From positions 14,722,433-14,786,432 of the forward strand of contig NC_053148.1 in assembly GCF_016808335.1 (NCBI RefSeq): a DNA stretch of 64,000 nucleotides, given 5' to 3'. The notes beneath the pieces were generated by a model, which was not told where the DNA came from, did no database searches, and saw only the letters and a program-made list of their open reading frames with translations. This stretch comes from Panicum virgatum (taxonomy: Eukaryota > Streptophyta > Magnoliopsida > Poales > Poaceae). The translations under genes were made by a program, and so were the position numbers. Shown here in pieces: positions 35,795-47,480 of the stretch. The first letter of the stretch is position 1, and each line of letters opens with the position of its first letter.

Positions 35795-37453
35795 TGTAGG
35801 ATTAAGAACACCGACTAGAGAGGGGTGAATAGGCGGTTTAAAAACTAGAACCACAAACATTAGAGAAATTTAATTAGTAAAACAAGAGAGCCCTATGTCT
35901 TACTACTATTACCTCTAGTTTGGGTTTGCAACCTAAGATGACAAGATGAATTGCAATCTCTAGGAAGTAAATTGCTCAAAGTAAATGAACTAAACAAGAT
36001 GAGCAAGAAAGATAACCGAGCTTGACACAAGGATTTATCCCGTGGTGTCGATGACTTACCGGTCACCCCTAATCCACGTTGAGGTGGATTCCAAGAGTCA
36101 ACCGCTCCTCAATCAAGAACTCTCTTGATCTTGAGCCGGCTTGAATCAAGGAACCACTCCACACCTCAGTTCCACTAGAGTTGCTCTTCACCACTCCGGT
36201 GAGTTGAGCACAAGACCTCTCACAACCGAAATCGGGGCTCCTCAACAATCTCCTTGGAGGTGCTCCACGAAATCCACTTCTCCAAGCCGTCTAGGGAGCG
36301 GCAACTCCCAAGAGTAACAAGTCGATGACGCTTTCTTGAAGTTTCCTAAGTGCCACAAAGCTCAAACACTTGATGCAATGCACTAGGATGCTCTCACACT
36401 CTCAAATATGCAATCACTAAGCAAGAATGTGTGAGAGAGGTATGGCTCAGCTCTAATGTGTCAAGAAAGTAGTCCAAATGGCCAAGAGAGCCTCTCAATG
36501 GCCGGGCATTAGGGGTATATAGACATCCCCTAAAAAACTAGCCGTTACACTCTTTTCTGCGTAATCGCGGACCGTCGCGGTTCAAAAACCGGACTGTCCG
36601 CCCTTATAAACCAGTGAGCCAGAGTGCAATGATTGTGTGTCAGAACTAGCCGTTGGAGCCCTGGCGGACTGTCCGCGGTTATATGTTCCACACCACCAGA
36701 GACGAAAAACGTCTCTGGTCCTTTTTGAAAATGACCGGCGAACCGTCCGCACCCCAGGAGCGGACTGTCCGCCGTTCAACCTTGAAATCCACCAGAGACC
36801 AAAACGTCTCTGGTACAAAAGTTAAGTGACCGGCAGACCGTCCGCGCCCCAGGGGCGGACCGTCCGCCGTTCAAACCATCAACCCAACTAGAGATGCAAC
36901 GTCTCTAGTACAAATTGAATTAGAGGGGCGGACCGTCCGCCCGCCCGGGCCGGACCGTCCGCCCTTCATTTTCCAACCCCACCAGAGGCAAACAGCCTCT
37001 TTGGTACAATTTCAAAGTGAGTGGCGGACCGTCCGTGCCCTAGGGGCGGACTGTCCGCACTAGACAATCAGCACTCAAACTTTTGAACTTTTTTCAAACT
37101 TTTCAAAACGCCGTTAGCCCTCATGCATGCATCTAGACATTTTGAGCAAAATAGCACTAAAGACCCGTCAAGCACGAATACACGACCCTTCTTGATAGTA
37201 CGGCTATCTATCCAATAAATCCGGCCAATTTTCATCTACTAATCGCCTTGTGACCGGTAAAATGCAAAAGCCCTATTTGATACCTTTGCCTTGAGCCCAA
37301 GCTTTGCACATCATCTCCAAAACATCGTATGATCACAATCAATTCCCATCCATTCGTGGATCAACCTATGCTCATTATCTCAAATGAAATCGTTAATCCA
37401 CAAACTGTTGTTATTAATTACCAAAACTCGAATCAGGAGTCTAGATGCTTTCA
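35795..37453. repeat. Solo LTR, 1659 bp, with 5-bp target duplication
   Basis: It begins TGTAGGATTAAG and ends GATGCTTTCA, flanked by ACGTG at 35790-35794 and 37454-37458. No internal domain is present, so this is a solo LTR formed by recombination. It carries four ~96-bp tandem units between about 36660 and 37060, each with a CGGACCGTCCGC-type palindrome and a hairpin. It was inserted into the CACTA remnant. Confidence 0.9.
36661..37060. repeat. Four ~96-bp tandem units with hairpins
   Basis: Hairpins start at 36695, 36791, 36887 and 36981. Arms: ACCAGAGACG/CGTCTCTGGT, ACCAGAGAC/GTCTCTGGT, ACTAGAGA/TCTCTAGT, AGAGGC/GCCTCT. Between them lie paired GCGGACCGTCCGC-like sites (for example near 36735 and 36764, 36833 and 36856). 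Both arms change together between units. Confidence 0.85.
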
Positions 37454-37634
37454 ACGTGGCAAAGTGTTTGCCGTGTGTGTGCACTCACAGTAGACAAAGC
37501 GTCGGCAAAAAGGACATTTGTCGTAATGGCAAAGAAAATCTTTTCTAATCAGGGAATGCCCCCACCGGCCAGCCCCCGCCCATCCCCGTCCAAATCAGAA
37601 GTCGCGGCATTTTTCGTGTGCTAGGCAGCCAGCA

Positions 37635-37680
37635 GGATTCAAACCCGCAACCTCCCGCTCACGAGTAACCTCCTCTACCA
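37635..37680 (-). other. tRNA-like internal promoter boxes in the CACTA remnant
   Basis: On the minus strand TGGTAGAGGAGG (A-box-like, 37669-37680) is followed about 24 bases later by GGTTTGAATCC (B-box-like, 37635-37645), the spacing of a tRNA gene. The surrounding sequence does not fold into a full tRNA that I can support, so this is tRNA-like only. Confidence 0.35.
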
Positions 37681-37860
37681 CCGCACCACACTCTTACTTG
37701 TGTCTATACTCCATTTTCGTTCCCCGCATATTATACTAAATCGAGTGTAAATTGCTTGTTTGAGGCCCTAAATGAATTCAAATTAAAAAGTCGCCAACTA
37801 CAAAGTTTCATAACTTTTCGAGATCTACAATTTTCATTTTACAATACTCGTATACCCCAA

Positions 37861-38859
37861 ATATAATACGAGTGCATGATTGGAAAAAGGAAGGAGCGAG
37901 CGAGCGAGAACGAGCGAGAGAGAGAGGCGGGTAACCTTGCCCACTAAGCAAGCAACATGCTATGATGGCATATATCTGAGCTTTAAGCTTTAGAACAAGG
38001 CTGGGTTAACCCTCCTGCTGCGTGGAAAAAGCTTCAGGAAAGCTCAAACCTGATCGAATTTAGTGTCCTACTCCATCTGCCAATGAAACGGAAGAGGCGA
38101 GCGAAAAGGAAAAGAAAACCTCCAGCTTTTCTCTCTCTGATCCAGCAAGACGGCCAAATCCAAGTTGTAAGTGTGTAGGCCAATGCATCTGCGGCGATTG
38201 ATCATCATCAGCCGCCGCAAGCTGAAAATGATTGGAGGGCCGGACTTCAAAATTCAAACATTGACTCGCAGTTTGGGATGAAATAATAAAATTTAGGCAG
38301 ATGGTTCCTCTCTGTTCCTTTGATTCTCTCCATCCAATTATATTGGTATTGGCATGCACAGTCATGGAGCAGATCAGATCAGAGATCAGAGATGTTCTTT
38401 CCCTTTTCCTAGGTACACACACACACACACTCAGAGCAAGACACCATCAAGCAACATGGCATGAGAATGAGATAGCAACCCCATCATGCTTCTTTCTCCT
38501 TTTCTTTCCATGTTGTGTTGGTGCCCACTTAGTGGTCCTTCCACACACACACATACACTAAAGCTGACCTCCAAACCCTTTATTCATTTTTCTCTCTCTT
38601 TGGCTTAGTTTTCTTCCTCCCCTATCCTCTCCTCTCCTCCATCCATCTCACACTACAATACCAAGCATTAGTACCACTAATCCTACTACTAAATTGCAAA
38701 AAGCAAGTGACACTTTTGCCTCCCTCACTGCTCCCACCCATGCTCACCTCATGGGCATTGGCGTTGCCTCCATCCTCAGGCCTCAGCTCAAGCCAGGCCC
38801 TGCGCATTCACCATTCACCACCGACCACCAACCGCGTCTGCCTTGGCGCGAGAGCAAGA
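37861..38859 (+). promoter_or_regulatory. Upstream region of the small membrane protein gene
   Basis: It contains a GAGC/GAGA-rich tract (37895-37925), an AC microsatellite (about 38413-38430) and pyrimidine-rich leader-like sequence (38590-38650, CTCTCCTCTCCTCC). No gene was recognised. The CT-rich part probably belongs to the 5' UTR of the gene at 38860. Confidence 0.4.
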
Positions 38860-39192
38860 ATGGCGGCCGCCATGCCAACGACACCAACCACGCCGACGAC
38901 GACGATGCCGCTGCCGAGCTACCAGGTGTCCGGCGCGGACGCCGCGCCGCGGCACGCCGCCTCCGCAGGATCGTCGGTCGGCGCCTTCTTCGGCGTGCTG
39001 GCCGCGGTGCTTGTGCTCACCGTGCTCTCCTGCGTCTTCGGCCGGGTGTGCGCCGCGCAGGCCGAGCGGCCCGACGAGTCCTACGACTGCACCAGGCTGG
39101 CGCTCTGGCGCCGCCGCCGCGCCACCTCTGGCTGCGGAGGCCAAGCAGCAGCCGGCCGCAGAGGGACCGCCGCTGCCGCTGCCGGAGCCTGA
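38860..39192 (+). CDS. Small single-pass membrane protein
   Basis: 110 residues from ATG 38860 (context AAGAATGG). A Thr/Pro-rich N-terminus is followed by LPSYQVSGADA, then one hydrophobic segment at about residues 46-67 (SVGAFFGVLAAVLVLTVLSC), then a Cys- and Arg-containing tail with YDCTRLALW. This resembles a family of short uncharacterised plant membrane proteins (recalled pattern: SYQV, SSVGPFF, YDC). The function is unknown. The tail after LALWRRRR reads low-complexity Ala/Gly. The frame one base over gives AEAKQQPAAEG and then Pro/Glu/Leu residues ending at 39199, which looks more like a natural tail, so a small indel or sequencing error there is possible. It converges with the P4-ATPase gene. 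Confidence 0.6.
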   Translation: MAAAMPTTPTTPTTTMPLPSYQVSGADAAPRHAASAGSSVGAFFGVLAAVLVLTVLSCVFGRVCAAQAERPDESYDCTRLALWRRRRATSGCGGQAAAGRRGTAAAAAGA

Positions 39193-39199
39193 ACCGTGA

Positions 39200-40055
39200 C
39201 GCTCAGCTTCTTCATCTTTTGCTGCCCTTAATTGCAGGTTAGTATGATAGTAGGAAAACTGAAAATAAAACAGATGCTGTAAATCGATGTAACGTCTTTT
39301 TAACCTTTGATGAGTTCTCTTCAGGTCACTGTTTAAAGCTTGGTTTACCTCATGGCTGTCAGAGTCATTTCCATATAGCAACATCATAGTATTATAATTC
39401 TTTTTTTTTTTTGCCATATATACTGCCTCACAATCAACTTTTAATCTAATCACAGAAAGTGTACTTCATGCAAAATATATATTTTTTTGCCAATCTTTCT
39501 TCCAGTTTTTCATATGGCCAACTTGAACAGAACAAGGCAAGAGACAGCCATAAGGCCTCCCCAGATTAGCAAAGTCATGCAAACAAGTGCAATTTACATA
39601 ACTCTCTTAGACACAAGTGAAATTACATCGGAAATCATCCATTTACGATTCTTTCCATATAATAAAACATGAAAGCCACTCAAATCAGAAGCCTTACCAT
39701 TATTGCTTAAAATACAATTGAGATAGGACAGGCAAGGGGTGTAAAAGGAAGACAACGCAAAACGAAATTCTACCAATCTGGTTACAAGCATCTACATGTG
39801 TAAGAGAAAGGCGAAAAAAACCACAAAGCCTTAAACTACTAAAAAATGAACTTTACAGAAAATATTCTCTTGGCCTCCTTGTGATCTATCTAAGCAATCT
39901 GTGATCTTGCTCTATCATCTGAACTGGAACAGCTCCCATGCAGACATCATAGAAAGCAGGAATCCATCAATCCCCGGGTTCCAATCAGTTCAGTTGTCAT
40001 CTTTCCGCAGACAATATCCTATAAGCTGTCCAAAACGTAAAATCTACTGAAAATG
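39200..40055. other. Convergent intergenic region, 3' UTRs
   Basis: It lies between the small membrane protein gene (plus strand) and the P4-ATPase gene (minus strand) and should hold both 3' UTRs. No further gene was recognised. Confidence 0.5.
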
Positions 40056-43000
40056 CTATTCCCGAATCTCTAGCTCTGTCTCCCTTGTTATTTGCATAGC
40101 CTTGCCGTCGCGACGAGCAGAGATACCGACCATCCTCTGCTGTGATGATGTCCGATGTCGTGACGACAACTGCCTTGCTACTTCCGGATCTTCGGCCTTC
40201 CCCAAGTACCTTTTCCACTGAATCTTGTTGTGGAACATCGGGAAAAATCGGATCTGGATTGCGGCATAGCTAAAGTAAGGGACAAGTGTTGCCATCACAA
40301 CGAAAAGTGTCACCAACCAGAATGAAGGAGCCGGGGCCAACTGTTCAATGAAGACCATGTATGCTGTTGTTGAGAACCTCGGGTTTATGGCACCATAGAC
40401 CAGGAGGAAGAGGTACCAAAATGCGATGCTGCCCCATATAAAGATGTGCTGGATTATGGTGAAGTAGTTCACAGAGAGCGCCATTTGACAGTTCACGACC
40501 CATACAATACAAGTGTACATGACAACACCTAGGGCATCCAAGCCCGCAACTTGACCATTCTGACGGAATGCCTGGTCCTCAAAGGCAGTGATGCAGAAAA
40601 AAAAGATCAAGACAGCATTCATGACACCATTAAGCATCCAGCCAAGTATCCGACGCCAACTGAATAATATATTTTGCACTCCTTCTTGGTAGAGCTGCGG
40701 ATACTGCAAAGGAACATATAGAGAACATGAAGCTAAGTAAAGTAGGTGGGTAAAACAAAGGGAAAACAAGCGTGCACAACTCAAGCACTTTGGACCTTCA
40801 AATAACTTGAAAGATAGTGTTTTCTTGATTTGTCTAATATGGCAGTGAAACTGGGACTTCAAAACCCCAAAAATAGGACTTACAAAGGCATTTCTAAGGT
40901 TGAATAAAAATGCTTGGACTAAGACATAGTACTTACAATGAAAAACTCTTCTAATCAGCAGGATCAAAAGTGAAAAAAGAAATATTAGACCTAGAGAAAA
41001 AAGCATAATTATGTAGCTTGCACTAACCCCAAGTTGTTCCAGATTTGACATAGAATATATCCAAATTTGTCGACTATTCCAACTGATTTTATTTGTTCTC
41101 CGAACTGTTTAAATTACCTGTATGCACAGCCTGGCAGACACATCCTGGTCAAACACCCCCAAAGCAATGACAGGAAGGGAAGTGAAGAAAACATTATAGA
41201 GTGACAAGAACCAATCATTATAAGCTGGCTTCCCAGAGAACGATGCAAACGCTTCGTACAGAAAGATGGTGACACCGAAAGTAACATTCTTGTAGAAGAA
41301 ATAGCATATCTGCACATTAACCCCACAAAATGTTTGAATTACAAATGCTGATTAGTATATATCATGATAAACATAAATGGCAACTATACCATCACTGAGA
41401 TGCGCCGGTAACACCAATGTCCATGCACCAGAAGTAGCCGTTCCAGAAAGCGGAATTGGGCAACGGCAACATCACTTGCCATGACAGCCTAGAAAGTCAT
41501 AACCAGAAACAAGAATAAGAAAAGAAATCATGGGCACAATTAATAAAATCTACAAAGCATCAAAATATAACCTGCATTCCTTCAGCACCACTAATGCCAA
41601 CTCCTATGTCAGCTTCTTGAAGCATCCCAACATCATTTGCCCCATCGCCTATTGCTAAAGTCACTTTATGTGTTACTTGTTTAACAAGTCTTGTAACCTG
41701 AATAGTTGCACTATGTTATCATTTTTGCAAGTATACTCTAGAAGAAAAAACACTACGAAAATATATTGAAAAGAGAGGAACTTAAGAATAGAAAAATAAT
41801 CTGACCAGTGCCTTCTGTTTTGGTGAAGATCGGCAACAAATCACTGATGCACACTTGATAGCAAGATCCAAGAACTTTAACTTGACATCATCTTCCAAGG
41901 CATAAGTTAGTGATTTACCATCAATGATTAGTGCAAATGATTCAGTGCTAACATGAGTTGAAGGTGGAATCTGTTTGATCCCAACCTCTATCTGATCCAT
42001 AACCCTTTGCTTTGATGCCTGGAGAGCCAACGAAAAGGATGTAACCATCAATTGACTAGGTCAATTGGGAATGTATGTCTTGTTACTTTTTTTAAAACAC
42101 TAGGGGAGCTCAGAGCTGTCAATGTAAACATAGGGCATTCCAAAAGTTGACAGTGTTTTTATATGTAAAATGACTGAAACATGCCTGATGTAATCAGATA
42201 TTCACCTTAGCAATTGTAAGTTTGTCTCCATTTTTCTCCAATGCGATGATGTCAGGTTGTTCCAGTGTGATGATTATCTGTGTCATGCCTTGCCTAAGTA
42301 GGCTGCATGCAAACCTGCAGTTGAAGAAGCTCATGAATCAGAAAAGGAAACAGTCAGGTTGAAATAAAAATGTTCCTATTTACATGCATGAACATAATGC
42401 ATACCCAATATTTATAGCTGTCTCCATCTTGTCGCCTGTCAGGACCCATATCTTAATTCCAGCTTGTGCAAGCTTGTCTATGCATTCAGGCACCTGAATA
42501 TGTAAAGCACACATGAATACAGGAACAGGTAAGGTTCTCTAGAATGCATACAAATAAGGTGCGGAACAGAAAGGCTGATCCACAAAAAGGCATACCCCTT
42601 TCTGGAGCTTGTCTTCAACAGCGGTGGCACCAAGAAGAATCAAGTCCGTTTCAATGCTATCAGCAGCCTGCTCAATTTTTTCATCTCTGTCAGCACTTAC
42701 AGATGTTTTGGCAGCATTCAATTTTTCATTGAATTCCTTGTACTCTTTGTCATCCAAGACACGGTATGCTAGAACCAAGGTTCTTAGACCAGAGTCAGAA
42801 TACTCATTTATGTGTCTTCTTGTATCCTCTTCAAATTTTCTTCCATTTCGTGCAAGTCTTTTGAACATCACACTGTTCACATAGAGACGACAATTAAAAA
42901 GCAAGGAAACAAACAAAAGTCTGACAGTGACCTGTGACTAAAACATGGAAATCATAGAGCACTGACCTATCGGCGCCCTTGCTGAGAAGTAATATCCTCC

Positions 43001-45612
43001 CCTCTGGTTCCTTGACTATCACAGACATCCGTTTCCTTGAGCTACTGAATTCCAATATATTTAGGAGCTCATACTTTCTGTACCAGAATGTGAAGGGAAA
43101 TCAGGTACTAAGGAAGTAATGATAATCGATAGAGGAAAGAACAAAGAAATGTGAGTTACCTTTTCTCAACAACATTCTGACTTGGATCCCATTCACGAAT
43201 AATTATAGTTGTCAGCGACCTCTTGTAAAACTCAAACCCTAATTCTCTCGCTGCGATAACAAATGCAGCTTCATCAGGGGACTCAGCTTCATATGAAATC
43301 TTCCCATTTTCATCTTTTTCAGCTATGCATGTGTGGCAGATGGCTAAGAGCCGGAAAAAATCTCTTATCATATCTCTATTAGGCTCATGAATCCAGTTTC
43401 CATCCATTATTCGCGGATCCTTGAAATTGAACCCATTAACATGAGGACTGTCATCAATTTTGTTGTCCTTGTGGCCTCCATTCTCAATGTCATCATCTAA
43501 CCGGAACCCTTTCCTCACAGCCATAGCTCTCTCAACTTCAGTGACACCTTGACCATAGGCAGTGCCAGCAATCGAGCACTTAATGAACTCCATCATGTTA
43601 CATGTCAATGTTCCAGTCTCATCAGATAGAATTGTATCGACCATACCTAGTTCTTCATTTAAATTCGAAGTGCGAGCATGAGTTGGCTTATCTGATTCTT
43701 CATGATACATTTCAATATCCTGGTTGATGAATAGAGCTTGCAAGAGCTTCACCATCTCTATGGATATGTACAAAGAAATTGGTATGAAGTAGCTATACAG
43801 CATCAAGGCCGTCAACAAATGAAAGAAAGATGCCAGAGCAGCTCGTTTTGGATCATAGAATATAGTGCTAGCATCTGGACGAAGATACCACCTTTTGAGC
43901 TTGCCATCTCTTATGTCTTCTTTGGTCCAAATCCCAAAGAAGACAGAACCAAGTAACGCAATCATGAGTAGAGATGACATCAGAATGTAAATAATTTTAT
44001 CCATTTTCTTCTCAATCGTACTCCTTTTAGATGGTGGATCAGTAGCATTTTGCATCACTTTAGTATCATGACCTGTGAAGATGACAGCCCCATATATGTA
44101 GTCTGTGTTCCGTAGTTTTGAGTCCCGAAGAAGAAGCTGATGGGGTGACAGAGGATACTGCTGGCCTTTCCATTCCATTGAACCGACAAAAGAGTATAGG
44201 TTTGCATTTGGGTCTTCGCATTTAATTGTTTGTCTGACTTCTCTGAACTTTATGTCCTCTTTTAAATCCAATGTCACCTCGAGAGCTTGTTTAATTTTCA
44301 AATTTGTTTCACCATCAAGGTTCATAGTCTCTACATAACAGATTCCATCCGGATAGTTAGATGAAAGCAGAATCATATCAGCGGGAAAGAAATTATCCTT
44401 CTCCACCTTTATTACATCTCCAACTTTGATGTTCTTCCATTTTGTCTCTTCAAAATTGCCATTGCCCCTATGCACTTTGACTATCCGGTTATTAAGCTCA
44501 TGATCCTGGGTGATGTAGTTGCACAGATCTATTTAATATACCAATAGCATGGAAAATTTACATAAAACATTCAATTTAACTGAATTACAGTAACACAGTC
44601 AATTACAACTAATATCGGTGTAAGCAAACCATCACATAACTGTCTACAGCATGAACTATATGAGTTTATATCAAGGTTAATTATGTTACATCTTATTCCT
44701 GGATAAGCTCAGTATTTATACATAAACAGGAAGATGAATTCTTGGAATATTAAGTGCTACAACTGAGGCTAAAACTATTGCTACATCACGATGCACAGAG
44801 ACACAAGTAGAATGGACCATTGTGAGTATAATTCATAATGAATAGCATGGTCAAATCACAAGCATGGAAAATGATCGAATTAAGAATTTAAGTTGTGGAC
44901 ACCAAAATGCATCGTATATACCTCAGTGAATTGTTCAGAGTAAAAACTCTTTGTTTGTGTAAGGAATACATATTATTTCCCAAACCTAGATGTACAGAGA
45001 ATGGATCCATCGATCCTGACACCAAAAAGGAAAAAAAACAGGGGGGGGTATTGTGTTTTAGCTTATTAAACTAATATGAAACAAACATTGGATTAATCAA
45101 GCATACAAGCTGTTTGAGTCCTTTTGAACTAGAGTGGTTATGTCATGAACAAAAGCCAATAAATATTATGGCTACGATGTGAACATACTACAGATCACAA
45201 GAATAATTACCTGTTGTTTCCTCCTCCAGTCCTCAACCCCTTCTTTGGCCATGGTGGCCACAATCACAACACAGAGCGGTGCAAGCGCACTCACTGCCGT
45301 GTAAGGCGCGAGGGGGGTCAAGGCAAGGATACCCGAGACGAGGAAGTAGAAGTTGGCTACCCTCCTGAACTGCTCAAAGAGGGACTTGGGCAGGAAGGTG
45401 CCCAGATTGTACTTTGTTGTGGACACCTCATTCAGCGGGTAACTGAATCCCTCCTCCTTGAGCCTTTCCGGTTCATTGACGTACACGACCCGAGAGAACC
45501 CCACCGTCCCAATCCGTGAGTGATCATCGCTGGGGCCCCTGTGACAGCGGAAGAACGTCAACAATGCGCTGAGCTTGAGCTTCTCCAGCCTCTTGATCCG
45601 GCGGCGCGCCAT
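40056..45612 (-). CDS. P4-type ATPase (phospholipid flippase), ALA8-12 type
   Basis: Moves phospholipids to the cytosolic leaflet, usually with an ALIS/CDC50 partner. Exons: 45612-45211, 44505-43160, 43077-42967, 42872-42596, 42493-42405, 42314-42206, 42018-41806, 41697-41572, 41488-41390, 41309-41118, 40703-40056; 1203 residues, all GT-AG, complete. N-terminal [20 protein letters not shown] and [12 protein letters not shown] fit the ALA8-12 branch. The actuator DGET lies near 196-199, the nucleotide-binding domain has KGAD in exon 3, then TGDK 731-734 and GDGAND 866-871, and exons 9-11 carry the C-terminal membrane segments. Oddity: the invariant DKTGT reads D429-E-T-G-T (GAG at 43620-43618), with the phosphorylated Asp kept and the Lys lost. 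If real, activity is doubtful although everything else is intact. Confidence 0.95.
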
Positions 45613-46700
45613 TCCTCCAGACTCAATGGAATCACTGCACCAAAGCTACTCCCCAAACGCCCCTGAGAAGATGACAGGGCCACAGATTCAGGGTTCCTGG
45701 CCACCACCGCCGTCAAGCAATCAACTTGCTCCAATCTTGCTGAACAGTGGCGGCAACAGAGCTCCAAACCGATCTTACTGCAGAACGCAATCGGCAATTC
45801 CCTCAGAAGGAGAGGAGCTCAGATTCGAGCTGCAATGACCTCCAAAAAAGGCCCCGCAATCAATTCCAGCTCCCCTCCCACCCAACTCCACCCCCCACCT
45901 ACCTAAAAAAAGCAAATACGCCACGCGCGCACAGAGAGAGCTGCGCGGCGCAGGGACTGAGCTGGGCCGAGCCGCCTCGGCGGCGGCGAAATCACCTCCT
46001 TTCCAAGGAAGGAGAAGAAGAAGACGTCAACAGAGCGGGTCATCCGAGATCCCGACCTGCCGCCTCGGCGCCGCCGACGTCGTCCTCCTCCGCCCCGCTT
46101 CGCCGAGACGCCAAAACCGCGGCTTGAGGCGTGCACACCGGAGGCCCCGATCCATGCGGCGCCCGGCTTTCCCGCGGCGCTGCGCCTGTGTCTCCTCCAA
46201 GAAAGAGAAGGGCCCTCCGAGGAAATATTAATAGGCGGCGGGAATCTCCACCCCCGCGGGCGCGGCAAAGCAACAATGCGCCCCGCGGCGCACGCAGCCG
46301 GCACGGAAGGCACCCGGGGACGGACCCCGCCCCACCGCACGCGGGTCGGGCTGGGTTTGCCTTGGTGTGTCCGCCGGCGAATCAGGGGACGCGGCGAGGG
46401 GAAGGAAGGTCCCGCTCGGCACGGGAAAATTCCAAGCTTTGGGAAGGAGGAGAAGAGAGAGAGCGCGCGGGAGGGAGGGAGAGGCGAGGCGAGGTCAATG
46501 GAATGGTGTCGGCGACGGGGCGGGGTGTGCAACCGCCACGCCGAGGGAGGGAGGGAGGGAGGACAGAGTGCTAGTCTAGAGGGAGAGGGGAGGGACGTGT
46601 GCGATGGGTTTGGTAGGTGGTGGCGTCGTCGTCTCCCCCCTCCCTCTCTGCCTGTCCTCTTCTCTGCTCTACTCTACTCCCCCCTACTATAATGGTGATT
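45613..46700 (-). promoter_or_regulatory. 5' flank of the P4-ATPase gene
   Basis: GC-rich from about 45900 to 46620, with a GGGA repeat (46545-46563) and a pyrimidine-rich block near 46620-46690. It probably contains the 5' UTR and promoter. The open frames on both strands here are compositional and none shows a recognisable domain. No TATA box was assigned. Confidence 0.45.
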
Positions 46701-46904
46701 GCTGGATCTGCTGCTCTGCCTCCGTGTGTCATGTCTCCCATCGTCATTTCCTTCCCTGCTTGTGTGTGCATTGTGCTTCCTCCTCATAAAATTTGATTGT
46801 TGGGCCCATCACTTTCTTAAAAATAAATTGTACACGTCATCGTTTAGAATTGTTACACTTTGTTCTCTATTAAATTATATCTTTCAATCTCAAGTATCTC
46901 TCGG

Positions 46905-47005
46905 AGGAGGTGCTTACAGAGATAGGTTGCATGTGTATGTTTTCTAGAGATGAGTGTACATGCGTGTATGTAAGCGTATGAGTTTGTACTATATTTGAAA
47001 AAAAT
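46905..47005 (+). mobile_element. SINE/LINE-tail-like repeat fragment
   Basis: GATGAGTGTACATGCGTGTA, TGTAAGCGTATGAG and TTTGTACTATATTTGAAAA resemble the 3' end of a common grass retroposon ending in an A-run (recalled pattern). It is the inverted counterpart of the fragment at 47283-47480. Confidence 0.5.
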
Positions 47006-47282
47006 TATTATATATTTTGTGAATTCATTTAATGATTATTCTTAATTATGATGTGCCTAAAAGTTGTGTCCCACGACTTTGAATCTTAAAGATTGTGTTG
47101 GGTTAAAATATTTTACTTGTCATTATTATAATTGTTACAATTTAATTTTTCTAAATTTTGGTCCGTATGTTTTGAAATGTTTTTTCTTGATATGACAGTT
47201 CTTGGCCCTCCATATATTTTTCTAAAAGAAATAGTTTGTTACTCGTGTTGTTTGTTCTTTAACCTCTCTTATCTCTTTTTTT

Positions 47283-47480
47283 AGATTAAACAGTACAACT
47301 CAGGCACTCACATTCTACGCAAACTCACCCTATGAATGCATGAGCGCAAACTCTACCTCTATAAGCATCTTTGAAGATTGAGTCGACAAATCATCGAGAT
47401 TGACGAAGTCTTGACAGGAACGTTGCCTACCTCTCTGTTTGTATCTATAAGCCCCTAGTATCGGATTACTTCACCTGCTA
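47283..47480 (-). mobile_element. SINE/LINE-tail-like repeat fragment, inverted
   Basis: It starts with a T-run (A-tail on the minus strand), then CAGTACAACTCAGGCACTCA, CTCACCCTATGAATGCA and GAGATTGACGAAGTC. It is a degenerate member of the same family as 46905-47005, in the opposite orientation. Confidence 0.5.

Larger units (their letters stand above)
35750..37720. mobile_element. CACTA element remnant split by a solo LTR
   Basis: A terminus CACTACGGGAATCACACGCC lies at 35750, followed by CGTGTGTCAAAG. After the inserted LTR, 37454-37540 continues with GGCAAAGTGTTTGCCGTGTG and AAGCGTCGGCAAA, the subterminal motif type of grass CACTA elements. No matching right terminus was found, so the element is truncated. 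The right limit is approximate; AT-rich sequence to about 37860 may also belong to it. Confidence 0.6.

Noticed and set aside
35795..37453. Possible protein-coding gene or CRISPR-like array because of regular ~96-bp repeats
   Set aside because: TG...CA ends with a 5-bp target duplication define a solo LTR. There are no cas genes, and this is plant nuclear DNA.
37635..37700. A true tRNA gene on the minus strand
   Set aside because: The A- and B-like boxes are there, but no full cloverleaf or anticodon arm could be supported.
45903..46692. Open frames upstream of the P4-ATPase
   Set aside because: Low-complexity Arg/Gly/Pro translations overlapping on both strands in a GC-rich 5' flank; no start context or domain stands out.
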